A stretch of 64,000 nt of DNA, from positions 62,001-126,000 of the forward strand of contig DNTB01000076.1 in the NCBI GenBank assembly GCA_003499525.1. The letters run 5' to 3'. Positions within the stretch are counted from its first letter, which is position 1; each line of letters begins with the position of its first letter. Shown here piece after piece: positions 54,564-64,000 of the stretch. The notes beneath the pieces were generated by a model. The model searched no databases and was not told where the DNA came from. It was given only the letters and a program-made list of their open reading frames with translations. The DNA comes from Flavobacteriales bacterium. Its GTDB lineage: Bacteria; Bacteroidota; Bacteroidia; Flavobacteriales_G; Salibacteraceae. A program made the position numbers and the translations under genes.

Positions 54564-55541
54564 TTACTTCGTCCTGTTGATGGTATAATCAACCAGACGG
54601 ATCAGGGAGTCCCGTGCTTCACTTTCTGTAAAGCTCTCTTTAAGCTTGGATTTAGCCTGCTCGGATAATTTGTTCATCCACGTTGTGGCATAATCAATTC
54701 CTCCGTTATCAAAAACGAATTGGGTGACTTCAGCCACTGTGGAATTTTTTGAGTGGTGATTTTTTATCAGTTTAATGATTCTTCTTTTTTCAGAGCGACT
54801 GACATTCTCCAGGGCATGGATGAGCGGAAGTGTAAGCTTTTTTTCCTTGATATCTATTCCTACAGGTTTGCCCACTTTTGTGCCCAATCCGTAATCAAAC
54901 AAATCATCCTTGATTTGAAATGCTACTCCGATATCGATTCCTATTTCATGAGCTTTGTTGACAGTAGCTTCATCAGCACCTCCTGAAGCTACGCCCGTCG
55001 CACAGCAAGCCGCAATAAGGGCTGCGGTTTTCTGTTTAATGATTTCGAAATAGACCTCTTCATTTACTCCCAGATTGCGAGCTTTTTCCATCTGAAGTAG
55101 CTCCCCTTCGGACATAGATTTAACGGCATTTGTTACCAGTTCCAAAAGCTTGAACTCCGACTTCTCTACGGCGAGCATCAGACCTTTGGAAAGAAGATAA
55201 TCACCGACTAAAACGGCTACCTTGTTTTTCCACAAAGCATTGATAGAGAAAAAGCCTCTGCGCTCATAAGCATCATCTACAACATCGTCGTGAACCAGGG
55301 TAGCAGTGTGAAGTAATTCTATTAACGAAGCTGCATGATAGGTTGATGGTGTAATATCTCCCATCATCTTAGCCGAAAGAAAAATGAAAAGTGGGCGCAT
55401 TTGCTTTCCTTTTCTCTTGACGATGTAATGAGTGATTTTATCGAGCAATGGGACCTTGCTCTTCATAGAGTCCCTGAAGATCCGCTCGAACTCTTTCATC
55501 TCCGCCGAAACGGGTCTTTTTATCAGGTCTATTTCAGCCAT
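54564..55541 (-). CDS. Trans-polyprenyl diphosphate synthase (IspB-like)
   Basis: A 325-residue isoprenyl chain-elongating enzyme for quinone side chains. The first Asp-rich motif is LVHDDVVDDAYERRG at about residue 78, and the second is QIKDDLFDYG at about 215, with GKQMRPLFIFL upstream. Product length cannot be judged. The frame begins with a TTG (55553), but ATG 55541 is chosen, as the TTG is inside a TAnnTTTG element (55551-55558). It is convergent with the dehydrogenase gene (2 bp between stops). Confidence 0.92.
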   Translation of the reverse strand: MAEIDLIKRPVSAEMKEFERIFRDSMKSKVPLLDKITHYIVKRKGKQMRPLFIFLSAKMMGDITPSTYHAASLIELLHTATLVHDDVVDDAYERRGFFSINALWKNKVAVLVGDYLLSKGLMLAVEKSEFKLLELVTNAVKSMSEGELLQMEKARNLGVNEEVYFEIIKQKTAALIAACCATGVASGGADEATVNKAHEIGIDIGVAFQIKDDLFDYGLGTKVGKPVGIDIKEKKLTLPLIHALENVSRSEKRRIIKLIKNHHSKNSTVAEVTQFVFDNGGIDYATTWMNKLSEQAKSKLKESFTESEARDSLIRLVDYTINRTK

Positions 55542-55550
55542 AAATTCAGG

Positions 55551-55558
55551 CAAAGATA
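55551..55558 (-). promoter_or_regulatory. -7 promoter element ahead of the polyprenyl synthase gene
   Basis: TATCTTTG on the minus strand matches TAnnTTTG. It ends 9 bases before ATG 55541, so the leader would be only a few bases. Confidence 0.4.
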
Positions 55559-55592
55559 TCTAAGGCATTAAGTTTTGATAAGAACAAAGTAC

Positions 55593-56636
55593 TCATGATC
55601 TTTTGTTCGCTAATTGACCGCAGGCAGCGTCAATATCCTCACCTCGGCTTCGTCTAATGTTGGCCATAACACCTTTATTCTTCAGGTGCTCCGCAAACTT
55701 AAATGTGGTATCCTTCTCCGCTTTTTTATATTGTGCCTGATCAATGGGGTTGTATTCGATTAGATTGACCTTAACCGGAAAGTTGCTGGCCAATTTCACA
55801 AGCTTTTCTGCATCCTGAAGCGTATCGTTAAACCCCCGCAGCATAACATATTCAAAGGTGATCTTTCCTTTTGCTTTTTTTGAAAATGCCTTGAGGGCAT
55901 TCATCAGTATGTCGATAGAATTGGTCTCGTTAATGGCCATTATTTCAGACCTTTTTTTGTCATCCGGTGCATGTAACGACAGCGCAAGATTGAAGCGCAC
56001 CTCGTTATCTGCAAGGCGATGAATGGCTTTGGCAATACCAGCTGTCGATACCGTAATCCTTCGTGGTGAGAATTCTAAGGTTTTTGTAATTAGGTCAATA
56101 GATTTTACTACCTCTGTGTAGTTCAGCAGTGGTTCTCCCATTCCCATATACACAATATTCGTAAGCGGTCTACCAAATGATTCCTGGGATGCCTCGTTAA
56201 CCAATCTGGCCTGATCGTATATTTCAAAAGCTTTGAGATTACGTTTAAGACCTAGTTTACCAGTGGCACAAAAAGCACAATTCAGGCTGCACCCTGCCTG
56301 AGATGATATGCAAGCTGTATATCTGTCATCTGCCGGAATCAGCACGCCCTCAACCCATTCACCGGAATGAAGCCTGAATCCATATTTTTCGGTTCCATCA
56401 GTGCTTTTTTGCCGATCTGCCATGACAACAGCGGGAATATCAAACTCTTCCTTGAGTTTTGCCCTTAAGTTTTTAGGAAGGTTTATCATCTGGTCGAAAT
56501 CAAAAACCGCTTGACTCCAGACCCAATTGAAGATTTGAGATGCCCTAAACTTAGGGTATCCTTTCTGTTCCAACCATGAAATCAGAGATTCCTTATCCAG
56601 GAGCCGCAGGTTTTCTTTACCCCTGGTCATGACCAT
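55593..56636 (-). CDS. rlmN: 23S rRNA/tRNA adenine-C2 methyltransferase RlmN
   Basis: A 347-residue radical-SAM enzyme that methylates A2503 of 23S rRNA and A37 of some tRNAs. The 4Fe-4S motif CSLNCAFCATG (CxxxCxxC) is at about residue 118, with YMGMGEPLLNY at about 167 and the C-terminal VNLIEYNPID and GEDIDAACGQL stretch containing the methyl-carrying Cys. Length is typical. The gene lies 5 bp downstream of queA. Confidence 0.96.
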   Translation of the reverse strand: MVMTRGKENLRLLDKESLISWLEQKGYPKFRASQIFNWVWSQAVFDFDQMINLPKNLRAKLKEEFDIPAVVMADRQKSTDGTEKYGFRLHSGEWVEGVLIPADDRYTACISSQAGCSLNCAFCATGKLGLKRNLKAFEIYDQARLVNEASQESFGRPLTNIVYMGMGEPLLNYTEVVKSIDLITKTLEFSPRRITVSTAGIAKAIHRLADNEVRFNLALSLHAPDDKKRSEIMAINETNSIDILMNALKAFSKKAKGKITFEYVMLRGFNDTLQDAEKLVKLASNFPVKVNLIEYNPIDQAQYKKAEKDTTFKFAEHLKNKGVMANIRRSRGEDIDAACGQLANKRS

Positions 56637-56641
56637 TCAGA

Positions 56642-57691
56642 TTAAATGATCAGCATCGCGTCACCGTAAACGAAGAAGCGATACTTTTCTTTGATAGCTT
56701 CATCGTAAGCATGACGAACAAAGTCATAGTCACCAAAAGCGGCCACCATCATGAGTAAAGTGGATTGGCTCGAATGAAAATTGGTGATCATGGAATTTGC
56801 TACTGAAAATTCATGTGGAGGAAAAATAAATTTATTCGACCATCCCTCGAAAGGCTTAAGGTAACCATCAGTAGAAACAGATGATTCCAAACTTTTCATC
56901 ACCGATGTTCCAACAGCGCACACTTTCTTTCTTGCATCCTTAGCTCTGTTCACCAATTGTGCAGTCTCCGCACTGATGAAGCATTCTTCGCTATCCATCT
57001 TGTGTTTGGTAAGGTCTTCTACCTCTACGGGCCTGAATGACCCCAGACTGGTGTGGATCGTTAGAAAAGAAAAATCTACTCCAACGAGTTCGAGTCTTTT
57101 CATAAGGTTTCTGCTGAAATGTAACCCCCCGGAAGATGGCGCAACAGCTCCTTCGTTTTTGGCATAAATGGTCTGGTAACGTTCCTCATCTTCTGGGGCA
57201 ACATCCCTCATGATGTATTCCGGCAATGGGGTTTCACCCAATTGATAGATCAAACTTTTAAAATCTTCGTATGGGCCATCAAATAAAAAGCGAAGAGTTC
57301 TTCCTCTTGAGGTAGTGTTATCTATTACCTCTGCTACCAATAAATCATCCTCTCCGAAGTAGAGTTTGTTTCCAATCCTGATCTTCCTTGCCGGATCTAC
57401 AAGAACATCCCAAAGGCGGCTTTCCTGATTCAATTCCCGAAGAAGGAATACCTCAATTCGAGCTCCTGTTTTTTCCTTATTGCCAAATAACCGGGCAGGA
57501 AAAACTTTCGTGTCGTTCATAATCATCACATCACCCTCATCAAAATAATCGACGATATCCTTGAACATTTTATGCTCAATTTTTCCGCTATCGCGATGCA
57601 ATACCATCATGCGGGATTCGTCTCTTTCGGGGGTTGGATGCTGAGCAATAAGATCTTGGGGGATATCGATTTTGAATTTGGATAACTTCAT
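56642..57691 (-). CDS. queA: S-adenosylmethionine:tRNA ribosyltransferase-isomerase
   Basis: A 349-residue enzyme that converts preQ1 in tRNA to epoxyqueuosine, using the ribosyl group of SAM. Signatures: [26 protein letters not shown] start (DLIAQHPTP here), [48 protein letters not shown] and [21 protein letters not shown]. The frame is open to 57763, but ATG 57691 matches the conserved MKLSKFKID start. It precedes rlmN by 5 bp and is 61 bp downstream of truB. Confidence 0.95.
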   Translation of the reverse strand: MKLSKFKIDIPQDLIAQHPTPERDESRMMVLHRDSGKIEHKMFKDIVDYFDEGDVMIMNDTKVFPARLFGNKEKTGARIEVFLLRELNQESRLWDVLVDPARKIRIGNKLYFGEDDLLVAEVIDNTTSRGRTLRFLFDGPYEDFKSLIYQLGETPLPEYIMRDVAPEDEERYQTIYAKNEGAVAPSSGGLHFSRNLMKRLELVGVDFSFLTIHTSLGSFRPVEVEDLTKHKMDSEECFISAETAQLVNRAKDARKKVCAVGTSVMKSLESSVSTDGYLKPFEGWSNKFIFPPHEFSVANSMITNFHSSQSTLLMMVAAFGDYDFVRHAYDEAIKEKYRFFVYGDAMLII

Positions 57692-57752
57692 GTAACCCTG
57701 GAATTTTAAAGGGTGCAAAAATATTAAATAAATTGGTACTAACAGTCTCTCA

Positions 57753-58475
57753 TTAGAAGGCATGGTTTTCTACCAAAGGGGCCGTACTGATAATCTCAAG
57801 CCATTCCTCAAGGGATCTGGCATCCTGTAAGGAATAATCCCCTATTGCTGTGCGACGAAGTTCTGTTAAATGCGCACCAAGGTTTGTGGCACGCCCCAGG
57901 TCATGTGCTAAAGAACGTATATAGGTTCCCTTGGAACATCGGACTTTAAATAATACATCGGGCCAGTTTTGGTTGAATACTTCAAAATCATAGATGGTAA
58001 TATCAGCGGGTTTGAGTTCAATTCTACCTCCCCTTCTCGCTACATCGTATGCCTTCTTTCCTTTTACTTTTTTTGCCGAAAACAATGGCGGCATCTGCTG
58101 AATATCGCCGATAAACCCTCCTACTCTTTCTTTTACAATCTCATAATCAGAGGGTTGTATGTCAAACTCCTCGTCGATTTCTGTCTCCAAATCATAAGAT
58201 GGTGTGGTTGCTCCAAAGCGCATGACCCCGTCATAAGATTTAGGCAGCCCCATAAACTGCTCAATCCTTTTAGTGGCTTTTCCGGAACAGATGATCAGTA
58301 AACCTGTTGCCAGCGGATCAAGGGTACCTGCATGACCAACTTTTATCTTTTTTATCTTGTATCGGGACAACAAAGCATAACGAAGCTTATTCACGACATC
58401 AAACGAAGTCCAATGCAGCGGTTTATCCACAAGCAATATTTCCCCACCTAAAAAGTCGTACGCTTGTTTATCCAT
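57753..58475 (-). CDS. truB: tRNA pseudouridine-55 synthase
   Basis: A 240-residue pseudouridine synthase for U55 in the T loop of tRNA. The start [16 protein letters not shown], the catalytic [17 protein letters not shown] (Asp in TLDP) and the [13 protein letters not shown] stretch are diagnostic. The C-terminal PUA extension of some TruB proteins is reduced. Overlaps the uppP gene by 8 bp. Confidence 0.95.
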   Translation of the reverse strand: MDKQAYDFLGGEILLVDKPLHWTSFDVVNKLRYALLSRYKIKKIKVGHAGTLDPLATGLLIICSGKATKRIEQFMGLPKSYDGVMRFGATTPSYDLETEIDEEFDIQPSDYEIVKERVGGFIGDIQQMPPLFSAKKVKGKKAYDVARRGGRIELKPADITIYDFEVFNQNWPDVLFKVRCSKGTYIRSLAHDLGRATNLGAHLTELRRTAIGDYSLQDARSLEEWLEIISTAPLVENHAF

Positions 58476-59262
58476 CGATTAGTGTCCATGTTATGGCGAT
58501 TATTCCAACAACCAGACAGTATACCGCAAACCATATAAGATTGCTGCTCTTAACAATCCTGATCATCCATCGGCAAGCTAAAATTCCGGTAACAAATGCC
58601 GCTATAAAGCCGCTTGAAATCACTATCATTGATAAACTCTTGAAGTCTGCACCATCCAGGAGATCCTTGGCCATTTTACCTAAAATCAATGGAACGACCA
58701 TTAAAAACGAAAACTTAGCGGCTTTTTCCCGGTCTATCCCCAGCAGAACAGAAGTGGAAATAGTAGCCCCAGATCTCGATATTCCGGGAAGAATGGCAAT
58801 CGCCTGTGCTACACCTACTGCAAAAGCTCTCCAGGTATTCATAGAATGCTTTCCGTGTGGCAACCGATCTGCAGCATATAAAAGAATCGCCGTCACCAAT
58901 AGCATGGATCCGACCAGCAGAATGTTATTCTCAAAAAGAACTTCGATTTGATCATTCAGGGTGATTCCAATTAGACCGGCAGGAATCATGGAAACGATAA
59001 TCCAAAGACTAAACTTTCTATGCTCTGTAGTTTCCGGTGAAAAAATCCCTTGAAGGATTTCAACTACTTCATTTCTGTATACAACCATAGTGCTGAGGGC
59101 AGTCGCTGCATGAAGGGTTACGGTAAATGCAAGGCTGTCACTACCGAGGTTGGTATTCCCTGTAATGGCTTTGACTATCTCCAAGTGTCCGCTGCTGCTC
59201 ACCGGAAGAAATTCAGTAAGTCCCTGAACAATTCCAAGGATAATGGCTTCGAGTACGGTCAT
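58468..59262 (-). CDS. uppP: Undecaprenyl-diphosphatase
   Basis: A 264-residue integral-membrane pyrophosphatase (BacA type) recycling the undecaprenyl carrier. Two inverted-repeat halves carry the catalytic motifs GIVQGLTEFLPVSSSGHLEI near the start and LPGISRSGATIST at about residue 160. About eight spans are visible. It complements uppS elsewhere in the window. It starts 6 bp after the DUF3098 stop. Confidence 0.96.
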   Translation of the reverse strand: MTVLEAIILGIVQGLTEFLPVSSSGHLEIVKAITGNTNLGSDSLAFTVTLHAATALSTMVVYRNEVVEILQGIFSPETTEHRKFSLWIIVSMIPAGLIGITLNDQIEVLFENNILLVGSMLLVTAILLYAADRLPHGKHSMNTWRAFAVGVAQAIAILPGISRSGATISTSVLLGIDREKAAKFSFLMVVPLILGKMAKDLLDGADFKSLSMIVISSGFIAAFVTGILACRWMIRIVKSSNLIWFAVYCLVVGIIAITWTLIDG

Positions 59263-59268
59263 CCGGAC

Positions 59269-59520
59269 TTATTCTCCGGTCTTTTTCATAATAGAGTATA
59301 AAACGGTGAGGTAACCCAGAACGATTATTATCGGTGAAACGGTCAACCTACGTGTGGAGAAAATAGCATCACTGAAGACATTCGGGTCGTCAGAGCCGCC
59401 TCCTGACATGAGTAAAAAACCTACCAGGATAAGAACTGCTCCCACAATTAGAAGGATGTAATTAAGTCTTGTGAATGCTAGTTGATCTGCGCTTTGATTA
59501 TCTTGATTGCTCATAGTCAT
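59269..59520 (-). CDS. DUF3098 small membrane protein
   Basis: An 83-residue protein with two predicted membrane spans: LNYILLIVGAVLILVGFLLM and SPIIIVLGYLTVLYSIMKK. A short linker with FSDAIFSTRRLTVSP, typical for DUF3098, separates them. The family usually sits between ftsX and uppP in this phylum; function is unknown. It overlaps the ftsX stop by one base (TAATG). Confidence 0.87.
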   Translation of the reverse strand: MTMSNQDNQSADQLAFTRLNYILLIVGAVLILVGFLLMSGGGSDDPNVFSDAIFSTRRLTVSPIIIVLGYLTVLYSIMKKTGE

Positions 59521-60362
59521 TATTTATACAGGTGATCTGTTTTAATATTTAAATATCTCCTTACCGCGAATCTCGTGCTGAGCCAGCTTAATAACAACCC
59601 CATCACCAGAACAAATATCACTAATGCGGCATAGGGTTGAAGGTCATCAGCATTGAAGAATTCAGGAATTTGATTTCTTAAACTAAAGACCAGTATCATC
59701 AACAATACTATAGCTATTACCGAAGCATAGAATCCATTTATTATCGCGCTGGTAACAAAGGGACGGGTAATAAAACTCCGTGTTGCCCCCACCAACTGCA
59801 TACTTCGTATCAAAAACCTTCTGGAGTAAATTGAAAGACGTATTGTGCTGTTTATCAAGGCTATAGAAACAATAAGAAGCAATGCAGAAAAACCTAAAAG
59901 TACTAAGGTTATCTTCCTCATATTCTCGTTCACTACATTCAATAAATCCCGATGATATTCTACTTCCCGTACTTTGGGGTTCTCCATGAGGTTGGATTCT
60001 ATCCAGGTCAAACTGTCAGGGACGGCATATTCCGCTTTTAATTTTACTTCTAAGGATGCTGAAAGCGGATTGTAACCTAAAAAAGCGATAAAATCCTCTC
60101 CTAATTCGCCCTGTAGTTCTTCCGCGGCCTCCTCCTTGTCTATAAATCTTGTAGTGTTGACGTAATTGCTGGCCTCTAAAGACTTTTGTAACCTCCTGAT
60201 ATCTACATCTCTAACGTCATCACGGAGGTAAACCGTAAAACCAATGTTCTCTCGTACGTAGTTGGATACCTTACCTGCCTGTAGTAAAAGCAACCCAGTT
60301 GTACCAAGCATAAAAAGTACAAGGGCGATGCTGATAACTACTGAAACTTGCGAGCGTTTCAT
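59520..60362 (-). CDS. ftsX: Cell-division permease FtsX
   Basis: A 280-residue inner-membrane protein with an N-terminal span, an extracytoplasmic domain (residues about 35-145) and three more spans near the C-terminus, the FtsX topology. FtsX works with the ATPase FtsE to activate peptidoglycan hydrolases at division. The ectodomain NYVRENIGFTVYLRDDVRDVD and the SIYSRRFLIRSMQLVGATRSFI segment are conserved. FtsE is not in the neighbourhood. DUF3098, uppP, truB and queA follow on the same strand. Confidence 0.9.
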   Translation of the reverse strand: MKRSQVSVVISIALVLFMLGTTGLLLLQAGKVSNYVRENIGFTVYLRDDVRDVDIRRLQKSLEASNYVNTTRFIDKEEAAEELQGELGEDFIAFLGYNPLSASLEVKLKAEYAVPDSLTWIESNLMENPKVREVEYHRDLLNVVNENMRKITLVLLGFSALLLIVSIALINSTIRLSIYSRRFLIRSMQLVGATRSFITRPFVTSAIINGFYASVIAIVLLMILVFSLRNQIPEFFNADDLQPYAALVIFVLVMGLLLSWLSTRFAVRRYLNIKTDHLYK

Positions 60363-60498
60363 TAAGTGAAATAGTCCTTTTGCTGTTTAGGGCGACTAAA
60401 GTAATTATTTTGAAGATCGGCGCTTATCTCCTGATGCTCAAAAGCCCCTATTATTCTAATTTCGTCAGGTTTATTAGCACAGTTTAACACGGATTCGA

Positions 60499-63333
60499 AT
60501 GGGGTATAATTTCCGAGAAATTGAAGCCAAATGGCAAAAATATTGGGCTGAATATGAAACCTATAAAGCTGAAATCAATCCAAATAAAAAGAAGTTCTAC
60601 GTTCTTGATATGTTTCCCTATCCCTCTGGTGCGGGCTTGCATGTAGGTCATCCTCTGGGTTATATCGCCTCGGACATACTTGCGAGATATAAACGATTGC
60701 AGGGATTTGAGGTGCTTCATCCAATGGGATATGATTCTTTTGGGCTTCCTGCCGAACAATACGCCATTCAAACCGGGCAGCATCCCGCGGTCACTACTGA
60801 TAAAAACATCAAACGATATCGCGATCAGATGGACAGAATCGGGTTCTCTTTTGACTGGAGCCGCGAAATTCGTACTTCTGATCCGTCGTATTACAAATGG
60901 ACCCAGTGGCTTTTTCTTAAATTCTTCAATTCGTGGTACAGCAATGACCTTCGCAAAGCTTTACCCATTGCCAATCTCATCGAGATCTTTGAGCTTTTAG
61001 GAAGTCAATCTATTGATGCAGCATGCACTAAGGAAATGAAGTTCAGTGCCGATGAATGGAATTCCTGGTCGAGCGAAGAACAACAAGAAGTATTGCTAAA
61101 CTATCGATTGGCCTATTTGAGTGATGCGGTGGTAAATTGGTGTCCGGAATTAGGCACTGTTCTCGCCAACGATGAGGTAAAAGACGGGGTATCTGTAAGG
61201 GGGGGGTATCCTGTGGAACAGCGATTAATGAAACAATGGTCTTTTAGAATTACGGCTTATGCCGACAGACTGCTTGAAGATCTTGAAAATTTGGACTGGC
61301 CGGAATCGATTAAAGAAACACAAAGAAACTGGATCGGCAAATCAAAAGGTGCAGTGATCAATTTTGACGTTATCGGTCACAAACAACGTATTGATGTTTT
61401 CACCACACGCCCTGATACTGTTTTTGGGGTCTCATTTATGGTTCTTGCCCCCGAACACCCCTTAGTTCTTAAGATTACGAATAAAGAACACCTGGACGAT
61501 GTTAAAGAGTACATCAATCAAAGCAGGAAAAGGTCAGCAAGGGAAAGAATGGCTGATACCAAGCATATCAGTGGTGCATTTACCGGGGCTTATGCCGACC
61601 ATCCTTTTACAGAAGAAGACATTCCGATATGGATTTCGGACTACGTGCTGATGGACTATGGATCAGGAGCGATTATGGCGGTACCTGCAGGTGATCAGCG
61701 GGATTGGGATTTTGCCAACCACTTTGGCCTTCCTATACCCGACATTTTCAAAGGAGTAAACCTAAGAGATGGTGCCTGTACCGATAAAAATGCCATGCTG
61801 ATCAACTCATCATTCCTGAGCGGTATGACGGCAGAAAAGGCCATTCATATCATCTGCGATCGATTGGAAGAATCAGGGAAGGGAAGAAGGGAAACCAACT
61901 TCAAACTACGTGACGCTGTATTCAGTCGTCAACGATATTGGGGAGAGCCCATTCCAATCTATTACGAAAATGGACTCCCTAAACCCATGATCCCCAAAAG
62001 GTTACCACTTGAATTGCCCGAGGTAGATAAATATTTGCCTACAGAGCAAGGTGAGGCTCCACTCGCCAGAGCTAAAAACTGGACTACAAAAGATGGGCAT
62101 CCTATAGAAACCCATACGATGCCGGGATGGGCGGGTTCCTCATGGTATTACCTCCGATACATGGATCCGCGGAATGAACACCGGCCGTTTGACCGGGAGG
62201 CTGCTGACTATTGGAAGAACGTCGATGTCTACATTGGAGGGGCCGAGCATGCTACCGGACATCTTCTCTATGTCCGTTTCTGGACTAAGTTTCTACATGA
62301 TTGTGGGATGGTTCCATTTAGTGAACCCGCCAAAAAACTTATTAATCAGGGGATGATTCAGGGTAGTTCCAGATTGGCCTATCGTCATAAGAAAAGCGGT
62401 GTTTTCGTCTCTGCCGATCTTGTGTCCCTGCTGCAGAGTGAATCTCTTTCTCTGAATGGATTCAATAAAAAATTCAGCAAAGAATTAAAAACACCTCTAA
62501 CGGACCTCGAGTTTGTTAAAGTACACATGGAGGTAAGCTATGTTGATGGTGAAGTGGCTGATATTGAGGCCATCAAATCCTGGAGACCTGAGTTTGAGAA
62601 GTCCTTATTCGTTTCAGGTCCAGATGGGTTTCTCTGTACTACGGAGGTAGAGAAAATGTCAAAGTCCAAGTACAATGTTGTCAATCCTGATGAAATCATC
62701 GATCGCAACGGTGCGGATGCATTGAGACTGCATGAAATGTTTTTGGGCCCTATAGAAATGCACAAACCTTGGAATACCAAAGGAATTGATGGAGTATCGA
62801 GGTTTTTAAGAAAACTTTGGGCTTTATTTTATGACAAGGACGAGTGGATTGTAAACGATGATGATCCATCACCCGACGCTTTGAAAGTGCTGCATAAAAC
62901 CATCAAAAAAGTACAGGATGATCTGGACCGATATTCTTTCAATACGGTTGTGAGCCACTTAATGATTGCAGTGAATGAACTGACTGACCTGAAATGTCGC
63001 AATAGGGCTATTTTGGAACCGCTACTAGTTTTGACCTCATGCCATGCTCCTCATATTTCTGAAGAGTTGTGGAATAAGTTGGGAAATACAAGCAGCATTA
63101 CAATGGCTTCGTTTCCGGCCTTCGATGAAAGCGTGCTGGAAGAAAACGTGTTTGAATATCCCGTTTCGTTTAACGGAAAAATGAGGTTTAAACTAACACT
63201 CCCAACAGATATTACTGCTGACGCTGCAGAAAAGCAAGTATTGGCAGATGAGCGTTCGGCAAAATGGATTGGTGGTAAACCACCGAAAAAATTCGTTTTT
63301 GTGCCGAATCGCATCATAAACATTGTCGTGTGA
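60499..63333 (+). CDS. leuS: Leucyl-tRNA synthetase
   Basis: A 944-residue class I aminoacyl-tRNA synthetase. The HIGH-type signature PYPSGAGLHVGHPLGY is at about residue 39, the editing (CP1) domain is at about 280-460 with VFTTRPDTVFGVSF and GSGAIMAVPAGDQRD, and the KMSKS signature EKMSKSKYN is at about 718. An insert around residues 165-200 (IEIFELLGSQSIDAACTKEM) is the usual Bacteroidota form. Divergent from ftsX with a 136-bp gap. The extended C-terminal domain ends in a positively charged tail. Confidence 0.96.
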   Translation: MGYNFREIEAKWQKYWAEYETYKAEINPNKKKFYVLDMFPYPSGAGLHVGHPLGYIASDILARYKRLQGFEVLHPMGYDSFGLPAEQYAIQTGQHPAVTTDKNIKRYRDQMDRIGFSFDWSREIRTSDPSYYKWTQWLFLKFFNSWYSNDLRKALPIANLIEIFELLGSQSIDAACTKEMKFSADEWNSWSSEEQQEVLLNYRLAYLSDAVVNWCPELGTVLANDEVKDGVSVRGGYPVEQRLMKQWSFRITAYADRLLEDLENLDWPESIKETQRNWIGKSKGAVINFDVIGHKQRIDVFTTRPDTVFGVSFMVLAPEHPLVLKITNKEHLDDVKEYINQSRKRSARERMADTKHISGAFTGAYADHPFTEEDIPIWISDYVLMDYGSGAIMAVPAGDQRDWDFANHFGLPIPDIFKGVNLRDGACTDKNAMLINSSFLSGMTAEKAIHIICDRLEESGKGRRETNFKLRDAVFSRQRYWGEPIPIYYENGLPKPMIPKRLPLELPEVDKYLPTEQGEAPLARAKNWTTKDGHPIETHTMPGWAGSSWYYLRYMDPRNEHRPFDREAADYWKNVDVYIGGAEHATGHLLYVRFWTKFLHDCGMVPFSEPAKKLINQGMIQGSSRLAYRHKKSGVFVSADLVSLLQSESLSLNGFNKKFSKELKTPLTDLEFVKVHMEVSYVDGEVADIEAIKSWRPEFEKSLFVSGPDGFLCTTEVEKMSKSKYNVVNPDEIIDRNGADALRLHEMFLGPIEMHKPWNTKGIDGVSRFLRKLWALFYDKDEWIVNDDDPSPDALKVLHKTIKKVQDDLDRYSFNTVVSHLMIAVNELTDLKCRNRAILEPLLVLTSCHAPHISEELWNKLGNTSSITMASFPAFDESVLEENVFEYPVSFNGKMRFKLTLPTDITADAAEKQVLADERSAKWIGGKPPKKFVFVPNRIINIVV

Positions 63334-63390
63334 AAACAAGGATGAGGGAAGCAATTTTATAATAATGGTATATCCTTAATTTTCGACGAA

Positions 63391-63534
63391 ATGAGCAATA
63401 AAATGAATCCTTTAAACGATCAAAAGAGGACTTCAATCCAATCCGCCCTGAAGTCCGGTATTCGCACTGCATGGTATAATCTGGATAAAAAATCCTTCGA
63501 AAAATGGCTGGAAGGGAAGCGGACTTTTGTATAA
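63391..63534 (+). CDS. Possible small protein of 47 residues
   Basis: A short open frame starting at ATG with a TAnnTTTG-like sequence (one mismatch) about 7 bases upstream. The predicted protein is basic, with two aromatic-rich stretches (TAWYNLDKKSF and EKWLEGKRTF). No family is recognised. It lies downstream of leuS in the only sizeable gene-poor interval; conservation alone could show whether it is real. Confidence 0.25.
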   Translation: MSNKMNPLNDQKRTSIQSALKSGIRTAWYNLDKKSFEKWLEGKRTFV

Positions 63535-64000
63535 CAAAATCCCGATTTAATCCTGTTGTTTTGTAGGTTTTGGCTTTATTGACAAGGTAGGTCAACAAGA
63601 TTCAAAAGCGAAACCCTTTTCTCGAAGGACTGTTCATCTCTCGGGAGATGAATTCCCAAGCAGATTGAAATAATATAATGATCGTCATTCGAAAGCGTGA
63701 TTAGAACAACTTTATAGTAATCGTGTAATAGTTGAGTACTTTCATATAAGTGAATGCTTAACCGATAATTTGCACATGTCTACATTTCACCAACTTACGA
63801 ATGCCTGTGTACCCCGATTCGGTTTTGAGCTGGGTTTGGTTATCAATCAGCAGAAATTGACCAATAGAACAATTGTTGTACTTACCTCTACGCGAATATC
63901 CAGCCCTGAGCAATGTACGTATTAAAAAGGTAGGTTGCCCAGATAATACTTATTAACAAAAACAAAGATTGTCCTATAGAATATGCCTTGTTAGAATTAA
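63535..64000. other. Gene-poor tail region
   Basis: No convincing coding sequence. It contains a perfect inverted repeat TTCATCTC / GAGATGAA with loop TCGG (63633-63652), a small TTGAC/GTCAA repeat at 63579-63595, and a 49-codon open frame (63776-63925) that looks random in composition. The hairpin has no U-tract. Confidence 0.5.

Noticed and set aside
63776..63925. 49-codon open frame near the end of the window
   Set aside because: Composition looks random, no promoter with correct spacing is convincing, and no motif is seen.

Overview
The window is a dense stretch of chromosome from a member of the Bacteroidota, probably a free-living Cytophagales- or Cryomorphaceae-like lineage. Evidence: families largely confined to that phylum (DUF4296, DUF4271, DUF3098, DUF6089, the PorV/PorQ family, type IX secretion C-terminal domains, a MurF-Alr fusion, a SusC-like TonB receptor with a carboxypeptidase-regulatory N-terminus). 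There are also repeated matches to the phylum's -7 promoter element TAnnTTTG upstream of genes and no consistent Shine-Dalgarno sequences. About 58 protein genes are supported. I see no rRNA, tRNA, CRISPR array, insertion sequence or prophage.

Layout. 1-1254 is the 3' part of recJ. 1248-4254 is an ECF sigma operon (sigma factor, anti-sigma/beta-barrel fusion, PKD lipoprotein). 4298-9493 holds mscS, dnaG (whose zinc-finger ligands are all replaced), a MORN-like lipoprotein, nfu, a gamma-carbonic-anhydrase-like protein and murI. 9525-18873 is an envelope-biogenesis run: two OmpH/Skp chaperones, bamA, uppS, two DUF6089 proteins, nadK, a short Omp85 protein and a CBS protein, with pdxJ and a hydrolase divergent from it. 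20405-32631 is a seven-gene locus on the minus strand: a secreted endonuclease/exonuclease/phosphatase, two large secreted proteins, a lipoprotein, a TonB-dependent receptor, a PorV/PorQ protein and an NHL-repeat lipoprotein. This is the most unusual part and may be a surface nuclease/uptake system served by type IX secretion.

32751-44103 mixes a polyprenol-phosphate glycosyltransferase, pyrC, tyrS, a LuxE-like acyltransferase, an M23 endopeptidase with an altered zinc ligand, tryptophan 2,3-dioxygenase, rsmI and a TerB-like pair. 44184-47994 runs tdk, murF-alr and a glycosyltransferase. 47983-53287 contains an O-antigen ligase-like protein, an S41 protease, rnpA, hemD and DUF4271. 53389-54561 is a glutaryl-CoA-dehydrogenase-like gene behind a long palindrome. 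54564-60362 holds a polyprenyl synthase, rlmN, queA, truB, uppP, DUF3098 and ftsX. 60499-63333 is leuS. The last 0.67 kb has no convincing gene.

Several threads connect: outer-membrane assembly (skp, bamA, TamA-like), the undecaprenyl cycle (uppS, uppP), peptidoglycan precursors and turnover (murI, murF-alr, M23, ftsX), and RNA maturation or modification (rsmI, rnpA, rlmN, queA, truB). Gene packing is tight, with many 1-4 bp start/stop overlaps and several convergent 3' overlaps.
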